From Acetobacteraceae bacterium (lineage in GTDB: Bacteria > Pseudomonadota > Alphaproteobacteria > Acetobacterales > Acetobacteraceae), in the NCBI GenBank assembly GCA_003164305.1, contig PLSZ01000007.1, positions 1-10,225 on the forward strand: 10,225 bases of DNA. The letters are read 5' to 3'. The translations under genes and the position numbers were made by a program. The notes below the pieces were generated by a model. That model ran no database searches and was not told where the DNA came from. It saw nothing but the letters and a program-made list of their open reading frames with translations. Position 1 is the stretch's first letter. Every line of letters begins with the position of its first letter. Positions 1 through 8,400 of the stretch are shown here, one piece after another.

Positions 1-59
1 GACGGGATATGCCGCAAGTTTCGCTGAATTCCTGCCCCGATGATGGATGCCGCCGCCTC

Positions 60-143
60 GGTTGATACGTCAATCAGGGAATTCGCCGCGGCACCAGTCC
101 GTCCTTGCCGGGACGCGGTTCGCGACGTAAGCGAGCAACCGCG
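60..143 (+). promoter_or_regulatory. Candidate structured metB leader (competing hairpins)
   Basis: Three hairpins can be drawn by eye. Positions 60-65 pair with 70-75 around a TACG loop. GTCC at 101-104 pairs with GGAC at 111-114. CGCGGTT at 114-120 pairs with AACCGCG at 137-143, with a possible inner stem of 121-123 with 131-133. CCGCG at 86-90 could pair instead with CGCGG at 114-118, which excludes the 114-143 hairpin. Mutually exclusive stems just before a methionine gene are compatible with a regulated leader. High-GC DNA also forms such stems by chance, and I match it to no known riboswitch. Confidence 0.25.
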
Positions 144-155
144 CGACACCGCGGC

Positions 156-163
156 GGGAGGAG
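156..163 (+). promoter_or_regulatory. metB ribosome-binding site
   Basis: GGGAGGAG is a near-perfect anti-16S match ending 7 nt before ATG at 171. It fixes the metB start at 171 over the in-frame TTG at 105, which would add 22 arginine-rich residues unlike this family. Confidence 0.85.
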
Positions 164-170
164 TCGATCA

Positions 171-1340
171 ATGTCCAGGAACAGAGCGCCACAAACGATC
201 GCGGTCGCGAACGGAATTGGTGAAGATAGCGCCTTCGGGGCCGTGACGCCGCCGCTTTATCTGTCCAGCAATTTTACCTTCGAAGGCTTCGAACGGCCAA
301 GGCAATACGATTACACGCGCTCGGGCAATCCAACGCGCGACCTTCTGGCCGGCACGATCGCGCAGTTGGAAGGCGGCGCCGGGGCGGTGGTCGTCGCGAC
401 CGGCATGGCCGCCATCGATCTCTCATTGTTCAGCGTGGAACCGGGAGACCTCATTGTCGCCCCGCACGATTGTTACGCCGGAACCTGGCGCCTGCTGCAC
501 GCGCGGCGGACGAAGCGGCAATTCGATGTGGCGTTCGTCGATCAAAACGACCCGGAGGCGCTGGAGGCGGCGATGGCGCGCGCGCCAAAGCTCGTTCTGA
601 TCGAAACCCCGAGCAACCCTCTGATGCGCGTCGTCGACATCCGAAAGATCGCCACGCGCGCGAAGGAAGCCGGGGCGAAGACGGTCGTCGACAACACGTT
701 TCTGTCACCGGCGCTGCAACGGCCGATCGGCCTCGGCGCGGATCTGGTCGTGCATTCCACGACCAAGTTCCTCAACGGCCATTCCGACGTGGTCGGCGGT
801 GTCGTCGTCGCCGCGACCCAGAAGGACGCCGACGACCTGCGGTACTGGGCTAACGCCACCGGCGTCACCGGCTCTCCGTTCGATGCGTTTCTGACGTTGC
901 GCGGTGTCCGCACGTTGTTCACACGCGTCGAAACGCAACAGAAGATCACGGCTTCGGTCGTCGCGTTCCTCGACGCGCATCCCGCCGTGCGCGTGGTGCA
1001 CTATCCTGGCCTTCCCTCGCATCCTGGGCATGAAATCGCGAGGACTCAGCAAAGCGGCTTCGGGTCGATGTTGAGCTTCGAACTCGCCGGCGGCACCGAC
1101 GCCGTACGCCGTTTTGTCGAAACTGTCGAGTTGTTCACGCTGGCGGAGTCTTTGGGAGGGATCGAAAGCCTCGTGTCCCACTCCGCCACCATGACCCATG
1201 CCAGCATGACCGCGGAGGCCAGACTGGCGGCCGGGATCAGCGACAGTCTGATCAGGCTTTCGATCGGGCTGGAGAATGAGTCGGATCTTTTGGCCGATCT
1301 GGCACGCGGCCTGGATGCCGCGATGGGCCGGGCCGGATAG
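171..1340 (+). CDS. metB: Cystathionine gamma-synthase (MetB), PLP-dependent
   Basis: Cytoplasmic trans-sulfuration enzyme of the Cys/Met-metabolism PLP family. It condenses an activated homoserine ester (O-succinyl- or O-acetylhomoserine) with cysteine to give cystathionine, on the route to methionine. The 389-residue product aligns along its whole length with remembered E. coli MetB (386 residues). Visible landmarks are the N-terminal YDYTRSGNPTRD motif (residues 46-57), ATGMAAI (76-82), APHDCY (97-102, Tyr102 probably stacking on PLP), ETPSNP (145-150), VDNTFLSPAL (173-182, Asp174 facing the PLP nitrogen), HSTTKFLNGHSD (195-206, Lys199 the Schiff-base lysine), AESLGG (325-330) and Arg362, the likely substrate-carboxylate binder. 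The start is set by the strong ribosome-binding site. It is transcribed towards the two minus-strand genes and no methionine-pathway partner is in the window. Cystathionine gamma-lyase or a homocysteine synthase are alternatives, because family members swap substrates, but similarity is closest to E. coli-type MetB. Confidence 0.92.
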   Translation: MSRNRAPQTIAVANGIGEDSAFGAVTPPLYLSSNFTFEGFERPRQYDYTRSGNPTRDLLAGTIAQLEGGAGAVVVATGMAAIDLSLFSVEPGDLIVAPHDCYAGTWRLLHARRTKRQFDVAFVDQNDPEALEAAMARAPKLVLIETPSNPLMRVVDIRKIATRAKEAGAKTVVDNTFLSPALQRPIGLGADLVVHSTTKFLNGHSDVVGGVVVAATQKDADDLRYWANATGVTGSPFDAFLTLRGVRTLFTRVETQQKITASVVAFLDAHPAVRVVHYPGLPSHPGHEIARTQQSGFGSMLSFELAGGTDAVRRFVETVELFTLAESLGGIESLVSHSATMTHASMTAEARLAAGISDSLIRLSIGLENESDLLADLARGLDAAMGRAG

Positions 1341-1345
1341 CGATG

Positions 1346-1360
1346 CGCTGTCGTTCAGCG
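1346..1360. terminator. Weak hairpin between the convergent genes
   Basis: CGCTG at 1346-1350 pairs with CAGCG at 1356-1360 around a five-base loop, directly after the metB stop and overlapping the PEP-CTERM stop (1355-1357). The stem is only 5 bp and no T tract follows on either strand. It is at best a weak bidirectional terminator, noted because the 14-bp convergent gap holds nothing better. Confidence 0.2.
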
Positions 1361-2155
1361 GAAACGAATAGCCTCAGCCGCCGCGTTCATTGATGCCGCG
1401 ATATGTCCGCTCCAGCACGCGCGCCATCCAGGCGGGATCGGCCAGATAATGCTCCGCCCGCTCCGCCGGACGCGAGGCCCGGCCGCTCTCCGAAGCGCGC
1501 CGCGCCGCCAGCCTCGCGCGCCGGCGATCCCGGCCAGCCCGATGCCCAGTACCGTCAGGCTGGCGGGCTCGGGCGTCGAGGTGGTGGCGGTGGTCGTGCT
1601 GATCGACTCGATGGTGAACTGGCCGTTCGCCTGGACCGTGGGCCCGGCGTCGTCGATCACGAACTGACCCTGACTGTTCAGAAACGCATCGCTCGTGCTG
1701 AAGGTCTGGGTGGGATCGGTGCTGGTGATGAACGGCGTGAAAATGTCGTCGGCCTCGAGCGAGAAATCTTCATCGACGCCGCCGCTCGGCGCATTGGCGC
1801 TGGTGATGGTGATCTGGCTGGCGCCCGAGTCCAGGAAAAGGCTGGAGGAGGTGTTGTCGGTGAACGTATGGCTGAAGCCGTTGATCGTCACCGTCACCGT
1901 CAGCGCGCCCGAGGCCGTCCCCGTCAGGGTGTTCTGCGAGCCACTCACCGAGGGCGTGAGCAGGGTGGTCACGTAGTCGAACGTTCCGCTGATGGCTTCT
2001 CCGGTCAGATCGGATGAGGCCGGGCCGAACACCCCGGTCGTGTCGTCACCACCGGTCAGAGTGCCGGAGAAACTGCCGTCGATGACGGTCGCCTGGGCGG
2101 CCATGGGACCGAGCACGATGGCGAACGCGGCAGCGGCAATGATCTTGTGCGACAT
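1355..2155 (-). CDS. PEP-CTERM sorting domain protein, function unknown
   Basis: Predicted exported protein of 266 residues. Residues 1-22 form a Sec signal peptide (Lys4, a hydrophobic Ala/Ile-rich core, an AQA cleavage site before Thr23). Residues 23-190 are a Thr/Ser/Gly/Asp-rich, probably all-beta domain with no catalytic motif I recognise. It ends with the sorting signal: STPEPAS (193-199), a short hydrophobic helix (200-213) and arginines. In PEP-CTERM proteins an exosortase in the inner membrane recognises this signal and the protein is delivered to the surface or exopolysaccharide. No exosortase is in the window. ATG at 2155 is preferred because GGAGGA lies 7 nt upstream; the in-frame GTG at 2161 would leave 1 nt. 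The gene follows the giant adhesin gene by 19 nt, so co-transcription is likely. The tail after Arg218 runs about 48 residues, far longer than usual, and looks out of frame: another frame there codes a more natural Arg-rich end. The true C-terminus is therefore uncertain. Confidence 0.85.
   Translation of the reverse strand: MSHKIIAAAAFAIVLGPMAAQATVIDGSFSGTLTGGDDTTGVFGPASSDLTGEAISGTFDYVTTLLTPSVSGSQNTLTGTASGALTVTVTINGFSHTFTDNTSSSLFLDSGASQITITSANAPSGGVDEDFSLEADDIFTPFITSTDPTQTFSTSDAFLNSQGQFVIDDAGPTVQANGQFTIESISTTTATTSTPEPASLTVLGIGLAGIAGARGWRRGALRRAAGPRVRRSGRSIIWPIPPGWRACWSGHIAASMNAAAEAIRFR
1374..1523 (-). other. Alternative-frame tail at the 3' end of the PEP-CTERM gene
   Basis: A -1 shift (or +2) near 1523-1500 leads from the PEP-CTERM hydrophobic helix into a 49-codon stretch ending at TGA 1374-1376. 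It begins RRARLAARRA, the arginine cluster expected after a PEP-CTERM helix, and ends with the protein-like HYLADPAWMARVLERTYRG. Third positions here are mostly G or C. The annotated frame instead reads a Trp/Pro/Arg mix. No start codon with a ribosome-binding site opens this frame, so it is not a separate gene. It is either the true 3' end after a frameshift or sequencing error, or a remnant of other coding sequence. Confidence 0.4.
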
Positions 2156-2162
2156 CAACACG

Positions 2163-2168
2163 TCCTCC
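2163..2168 (-). promoter_or_regulatory. Ribosome-binding site of the PEP-CTERM gene
   Basis: GGAGGA on the minus strand, 7 nt before ATG 2155, lies inside the 19-nt gap after the giant gene's stop. It decides between the ATG at 2155 and the GTG at 2161. No room for a promoter exists in the gap, so transcription probably comes from upstream, unless a promoter lies inside the giant gene. Confidence 0.85.
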
Positions 2169-2174
2169 GGAGGC

Positions 2175-2400
2175 TCAGGTTAGTAACGCATGGGCGACGA
2201 AGTCGCTGAGGCTGATCGAACCGGAGCCGTTCAACACGGCGATCGTGACCGGCGCGCCGTCGTAGGTCGTGCTGAGTTGCACCAGTGCATTCGAACCCGA
2301 AGTGCCGAGACTCAGGTAGCCGCCAAGATCGCTCAGTTGCTGGTCCCACGTGGTCGCGGCCAACGCGGATCGTAAATCGAACGTGTCGCCGTTGCTCAGC
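2175..2400 (-). other. Type I secretion target-like C-terminal region
   Basis: The last 75 or so residues contain NGDTFDLRSAL, followed by a WDQQLSDLGGYLSL segment, a beta-rich stretch and the hydrophobic end SLSDFVAHALLT. This resembles the uncleaved C-terminal signals of type I secretion substrates (the VC_A0849-type target domain found after RTX repeats). A match by eye, not a profile search. Confidence 0.6.
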
Positions 2401-5400
2401 ACGCCGCCGTTGATGGTGTCGAGCCCCTGACCCGCCAACGGCACGATGATCGTGTTGTTCGTTCCGCTATCGGTCAGCGTATCGGTGCCACCCTGATTGA
2501 CGACATCGTTGCCGGATCCGGCGAATTTGATCGTATTGACGCCGAGGCCCGCCTTGATGGTCGCCGCTCCGGCGGTCACCACGATCGTATCGTTGCCGCC
2601 GCCGGTGGTGATGCTGTCGCCGGTGCCGCTCGCCCCCACGGTGTCGCCGCCACTGCCCAGGGTGATCGTGGTGGAGGCGCCGGTCGCGGTGACGGCGTTC
2701 TTGCCGTTGCCGGCGGTGATGCGGTCGTTCGCGCCGCCGGCGTTGATCGTGTTGGCCCCATCGCCCGCCACGATCGTTTCGTTGCCGCCGGTACCGGCGC
2801 TGATGTGGTCGGCGCCGGTACCCACCGTCACGCTGTTGCTGGCTCCAGTGATCGCGACCGTGTCCGTGCCGTTACCCAGAGTGATCGTCGCGCCGCCGGT
2901 CATTCCGGAGACGTTGTCATTGCCGTTGCCGCCGGTCACCGTATCGCCGGTGCCGGTCGCGGTGACTGTGTCGTTGCCATCATATAACGTCGCGGTATTA
3001 TTGTTGGCGCCCATCGCGATGTAATGGTTGCCGGGCGTAACGAAAATCTGGTTGCCGTCGCCCTGGGCGTGGATGCTGGTGTCGCCGCCGCCGAACAACT
3101 CATCTCCGCCGGCCGCGCCGCCAATCAGGGTCTGGCCCGGTCCCTCGCCGACCAACCGCTGGCCGGCGCCGGTCGCGGTGGTGGTGGAGCCCGGTGTCGT
3201 CGCCACCGTGGTCGGCAAGTTCGGCCCTGTGACCGTCACATCGACGGTGCCGGTCACCGTGCCGCCGGTGCCGTCCTCGAGCGTATAAGTGAACGCATCG
3301 ACCGGGCTCGCCGGGTTCAGTCCGGTGGCCAGGTAGGTCAGGCTTTGTGACGCCGTGCTGAGCGTCACCGCACCCTGGGTGCCGGAGGTGCCGATCGATG
3401 TGATGCTCAGGCTCGACGGACTCGGATCGACGCCGTTGGCGATCAGCTCCGACCACAGGTTGCCAAGCGACTCGCCCTCGGTGATGGTGAAGGAGAGGAT
3501 TGGCTGCGTCAGCGCGGGCGGCGCGTAGAAGCCTTCGGTGGCGCTGAACGTACCGCCCGACGCAAACTGGTTCGGCGTCCGGATATTGGTCGTTTGCGTC
3601 ACCACGTCGCCCGACGGAAGCTCCACCGCCACCTCGAAGGCGTAGGCGCCATCGCCGGCGGTGGTCAGACCGATGAAGCTGGCGTTGCCGTTGCTGTCGG
3701 TGACGGCGGTCGGCCCGAGTGGGTTGCCCGACCCATCCAGCAACTCGACCGTGATCCCGGCGGCGTTGGTGTCGCCGGCGTCCTGCGTGCCGTCCGCGTT
3801 GACGTCGTCGTAGACGTGCACATTGAACGTCGCGGGGACATAAACGCCCTCGGTGGCGCTGGCGGTCTGCCCGCCGGACAGCGTGTCCGGCGTGTTGAGG
3901 TTGCTCGCCTGGCTGACCCCGTCGCCCGCCGGGGTGACCACCGCGATCTCATAGGTGCCGTTCGCCAGGCCAGTGAAGCTGACGTTGCCACTGGCGTTGG
4001 TGGTCATCGACTGGCCGGTCGGATTGCTGGAGCCGTCCAGCAGGTTGACGGTGACTCCGGGAGTGCCGGTCTCGCCATCGTCCTGCGCGCCGTCGCCGTT
4101 GGCGTCGAGGTAAACATGGGCGTTTAAGATATTCGCCGCCGCCGTGACGTTGATCGTGTCGGTCGCCTGTGTGGCGCTGTTGCCGAAACTGTCGCTGGCG
4201 TTGACCGTCAGCGTATCCTGGGCCGCCGAGGAATCGGTGTCGGTCAGCGTGCTCAGATCGGCGTTCACCTGGATCAGCGTGCCGGCGATGGTCAGCGTCT
4301 TGTTGGCGTTGGACGGCGTGATGGTGCCGCCGCCACCGATGGCTCCGGTAGTCGCCGCCAGAACCCCGGCGGCGTCGGAAACCACCGCGATGAATGTCTC
4401 GCCGCTGGTGGTGGTGTTGCCGGTCTCGCTGATGCTGGCCCCGCTGAGCGGGCTCGACACGCCCTGCGAGATGCCGAACGGCGACGTCGTGAAGGCAATC
4501 GACGGCGCCGAATTGACCGTGACCGTGGTCGAGGTGGGGGAGGCGGAGTCGCCATTGCTGTCGCTGAGGGCGTACGAAATCGTGTCCGTCGCGGTGCTGG
4601 CGTCGGTATCCGCCAGGGTCGTGAGGTCGGCGTTCACCTGGAGCAGCGTGCCGGAGATGGTCAGCGTCGTCCCGCCGCCGGACGGCGTGATGGTGCCGCC
4701 CCCGCCAACTGCTCCGGCGCTGGCCGACAACTGGCCGTTGCCGTCCGACAGTGTCAGGGTGAAGGTCTCGCCGGGGGTGGTCGTCGATTCGGCGACCGTG
4801 ACGGTTCCGAGGGAGCCGGCCTGGTTGACGCCAACCGCCGCGGTGGATGGAGCAGAGATCGAGGGCGTGCCGGTTTGCTCCAGCCACACCAGCGTCCCGC
4901 CGGTGCCGTCCGGCGCCAGATCCAACCCCTCGCCGGTGGGCAGCGCCGCCCCGAACGTCAGTGTCGCCGTGGTCGCGCCCAGGCCGGACAGCGCGTCCGT
5001 GTTCCCGGCTCCTGGCGTTACCGTCGTCTCGGTGCCGACCCCGGTCAGGTCGAGCGTGTCGCCCTGCGCGAAGCCCGACAGAATTTGCCCGCCGGCGAGC
5101 CCCGCGGCGTTCCCCGCCACGGTCCATGTCGACCCGGAATCGAATGTCAGCGTGCCGAGCCCGGTGATCTGCGTGCCGAAGCCGTCCAATGTGCCGGCGT
5201 GGGAGCCCGCCAGCTCGATCGTGTCGGACGTGTTCGCCGCGACCGCGCCGATGAACACCGCGCCGGGATCGACGACCATGGTGCCGGCGCCCGAGAACAG
5301 CACCGCGTCATTGCCCGTGCCGACCGGATTCGCTTCGATCGTCCCCGAGGTCGTGAGTCGCCCGCCGGCGATATAGACGCCGGCCGAGTCGCCACCGGCG

Positions 5401-8400
5401 CCGCCCTCGATGAAGCCGCTGTTGACCAGGGTGCCGGGGAACAGATTGACCCCGGTCGCGCCGCGGCCGCTCGTGCTGGACCCGCCCTCGATCGAGCCCT
5501 CATTGGTCAGCACGGCACCCCCGCCCATGCCGACGCCAAGACCCAGACCCAGGTTGTCGCCGATCGCCGTGCCACCCAAAATCAGCGCGCCCGCGGCGTT
5601 GTCGAGCGAGCCGCCGTTCAGCGCCACGCCCTCACCACCGCCGACGCCCGCGCCGCCCTCGACCGTGCCGGTGTTGGTGATCGTCCCGGTATAGCCGTTG
5701 ATGACAAAGAGCCCGTCCGCGATGCCACCACCCAAGATCAGGCCGCCGTTGGTCAGGTTGCCACCGGTCACGTTGACGCCCGTGGCGCCGTCCTCCAGGT
5801 CGCCGCTCGCGCCACCCAGGATCGTGCCGTCATTGGTCAGCGTGCCGCCACCCATGGCGACGCCGTAGCCGAACCCTTGATTGCTCCCCGCTGCCGTGCC
5901 ACCCGCGATCAGCGCCCCGGTCGCGTTATCCAGCGAGCCACTGTTCAACAGGACGCCCACCCCGCCGGTGGCACCGGCACCGCCCGCGATCGTGGCGTTG
6001 TTGGTCAGCGTGCCGCCGGCGCTCATGTCGATGCCGGTGCCGCCTTCCGCGCTTCCCGTGCCGACCGCGCCGTCGATCAGGGCCGAACTGGTCAGGTTGG
6101 CGGTGCCGTCGCCAAACGTCAGTCCGCTCGCCAGTGTGGCTGTCGGCAGCAAGGAAACGGCTCTGGGCAGGCTCAGTGAGCCGTTCAGGCCGCCGCCCTG
6201 ACCGGTGACGTTCAGGACCGATCCGGTGTCGAGGTCCAGCGCGCTCAGCGGATCGAGCGCGATCGTGCCCGAGGTGGGGGCCAGGACGAACGTGTAGTTG
6301 AAGTTCTGGCCGTCGCTGGCGCCGCTCACGCTGATCAGCCCGGTATCGGTCACCAATTGGGCTTCGCTGGTGATGGTGAAGGTCGTCTGCACCAGGCTGA
6401 TGTCGGTCCCGCCGGCGCCATCGGAGGCGACGCCCGGCGCCGTGCCGGCCGGCAACCCGCTGAAGGTCATGGTCGCGGTCGTCGCGCCGGGGCCGGAGAA
6501 GGTGAAGCCGCCACCTCCATTCGCCGTGACCGTGGTCTCGTTGCCGACGCCGGTGAGGTCGATCGTGTCATGCGCGGCGAAATTCAGCACCACCTGGCCG
6601 TTCGCCAGTCCCGACGTGTCGCCCGAAATCGTCCATTGCGCGCCGGACGCGAATGCGATTGTGCCCAGGCCGGTGATTTGCGTGCCGAAGCCGCCGAATG
6701 GGCTCGCCTCGATGCCGGACAGTTCGATCGTGTCCCCGGTGTTGGCTTCGACGGCGCCAATGAACACCGCGCCGGGATCCACGACCATGGTACCAGCACC
6801 GCCGAACAGGACGGCGACGTTGCCGGTGCCGACCGGGTTGGCTTCGATCGTGCCGGATGTGACCAGCAAGCCGCCGGCGATATAGACGCCCGCCGCGTTG
6901 CCGCCGGCGCCGCTCTTGATTAGGCCGCTGTTGGTCAGCGTGCCGGGGAACAGGTTGACCCCGGTCGCGCCGTCGCCGGTACCGCCGGCGCCGCCGATGA
7001 TCGTCCCTTCGTTGGTCAGGATGCCGCCGCCGCCCATGGCGACGCCAAGGCCCCAGCCATGGTTGTCGCCGGTCGCCGACCCACCCTGGATCAGGCCCCC
7101 GGCCTGGTTGTCGGCCGAGCCGCCGTTCAGGTACAGGCCCCAGCCCCCGACGTCGCCCGACCCGCCATCGATTGTGCCGGTATTGGTCAGCGAGCCGCCG
7201 CCGGCCATGCTGGCACCCGTCGAGCCGCCCGCGCCGCCGGTACCCGCCGCTCCAAAGATGCTGCCGGCGTTGATGATGACGTCATTTGCGGAAGCGGTGG
7301 TGACCGCGTTCGTGCCGCTCGCGGTTGGCGCGACCATCACGCCCGGGGACGTGAGATCGAGCGTTCCCGCGCCAGTCCCCGCGAACGTCACCGGGCCGGT
7401 GCTCGCCGCGATCGCGGACGAAAGCCGCAGCGTGCCGAGCTCGATCGTCGTGCCGCCGGTGTAACTGTTGTCGGTTTCCAGCACCAATGTGCCGGGTCCG
7501 TTGACCACGAGGCTCGAGGCCGTCGTGCCGTCGGTCAGAACGGTGTCGACCGACCCGGTGGCGCCCGCCACCACGCTGAAGGTCACGTCGCCCTCCAGCA
7601 CCACCGGCCGATAGAGGCCGAAGCTGTCGGCGAACGCCAGCGTGGAGCCGGCCTCCAGCGTCGGCACGTTGCCCGCTGGCCCCAGATTGTCGTCGTCGGT
7701 AAGGCCGAGCGTCGCGCCGGGCAGCACCGTCACGTTGCCGACGAAACTGTTGGCCGCGTCGAGCGTGACTCCGCCGCCGCCGCCCACGAAGAAGTCGCTG
7801 CTACCGGAGATCACCCCCGCGATCGATCCGGCCACGCCGGAATTCGCGAACAGTGTCGGTGTGCCGGAGATGGTGATGGCCTGGCCGATCGTGGCATCCG
7901 CCGAGAAGCCCAGACCCGCGCCGGCATCCAGCGTCACGAGATTGGTGGCGACCGCGACCGTCTCGGCGGCGATCGTCGTGCCGCTCGCGTCGATGGTCAC
8001 GGTGGCGCTGGCGAGGCCGAGCGCGTTGTCGGCCCCGGCCAGAACGGAGCCGCCGTTCTGTACGATCACCGGTCCCGAGAATGTGTTGTCGCCGCTCAGG
8101 GTGACGGTGCCGGGTCCGATCGCCAGCGTGCCGACTCCGGTGCCGCCGGTCTGGGGCATCTCGCCGATGCTGTAATACGCGCCGTCCTGATCGGAGATCA
8201 CCCCGGCGATGCTCAGGTCCTGCCCGGAGCCGGGCGCCAGGGTGACCACCTGGTTGCCCTGGATGAACATGGACGAGCCGAAGGCCTGGCCGTTCTGGCC
8301 GTTCAGCACCTGCGCGCCGGGAGCGGACGTCTCGCTGGTCCCGCTGCCACCGAGCCCGGGGTTGACGGTGCCCGCGCCGAGCGAGCCGTCCTCAATGTTG

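Larger units (their letters stand above)
1..170 (+). other. Non-coding leader upstream of metB
   Basis: I see no convincing gene here. The short frames have no ribosome-binding site and no recognisable protein. No clear -35/-10 promoter pair is visible, so the promoter may lie at or beyond the left edge. The segment holds several inverted repeats and ends in the metB ribosome-binding site. It lacks the conserved core I would expect of a SAM-II riboswitch, the class often found before methionine genes in alphaproteobacteria. Confidence 0.6.

Noticed and set aside
105..170. Upstream TTG start extending metB by 22 residues
   Set aside because: The extension is Arg-rich, unlike MetB N-termini, and ATG 171 has a near-perfect ribosome-binding site and aligns with the E. 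coli start.
1..170. SAM-II (metA-type) riboswitch before metB
   Set aside because: The conserved core, including the 3' GCTAAA-like element, is not visible. Only generic GC-rich stems are seen.
2159..2161. GTG 2161 as the PEP-CTERM start
   Set aside because: It would leave 1 nt after the Shine-Dalgarno; ATG 2155 has the normal 7 nt.
3949..5127. 392-codon minus-strand frame rich in Arg, His and Gly
   Set aside because: Out-of-frame reading of the same strand as the giant gene, whose own frame shows clear domains through this region.
4144..5376. 410-codon + strand frame and other 100-430-codon frames inside 2500-6900
   Set aside because: All overlap the giant minus-strand gene. They are Pro/Val/Ser- or Arg/Gly-rich reflections of its repeats and carry no recognisable family.
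4875..7275. CRISPR array or mobile element as explanation of the repeats
   Set aside because: The repeats are long, in frame, protein-coding and diverged, with no short uniform repeat-spacer pattern, terminal inverted repeats or transposase.
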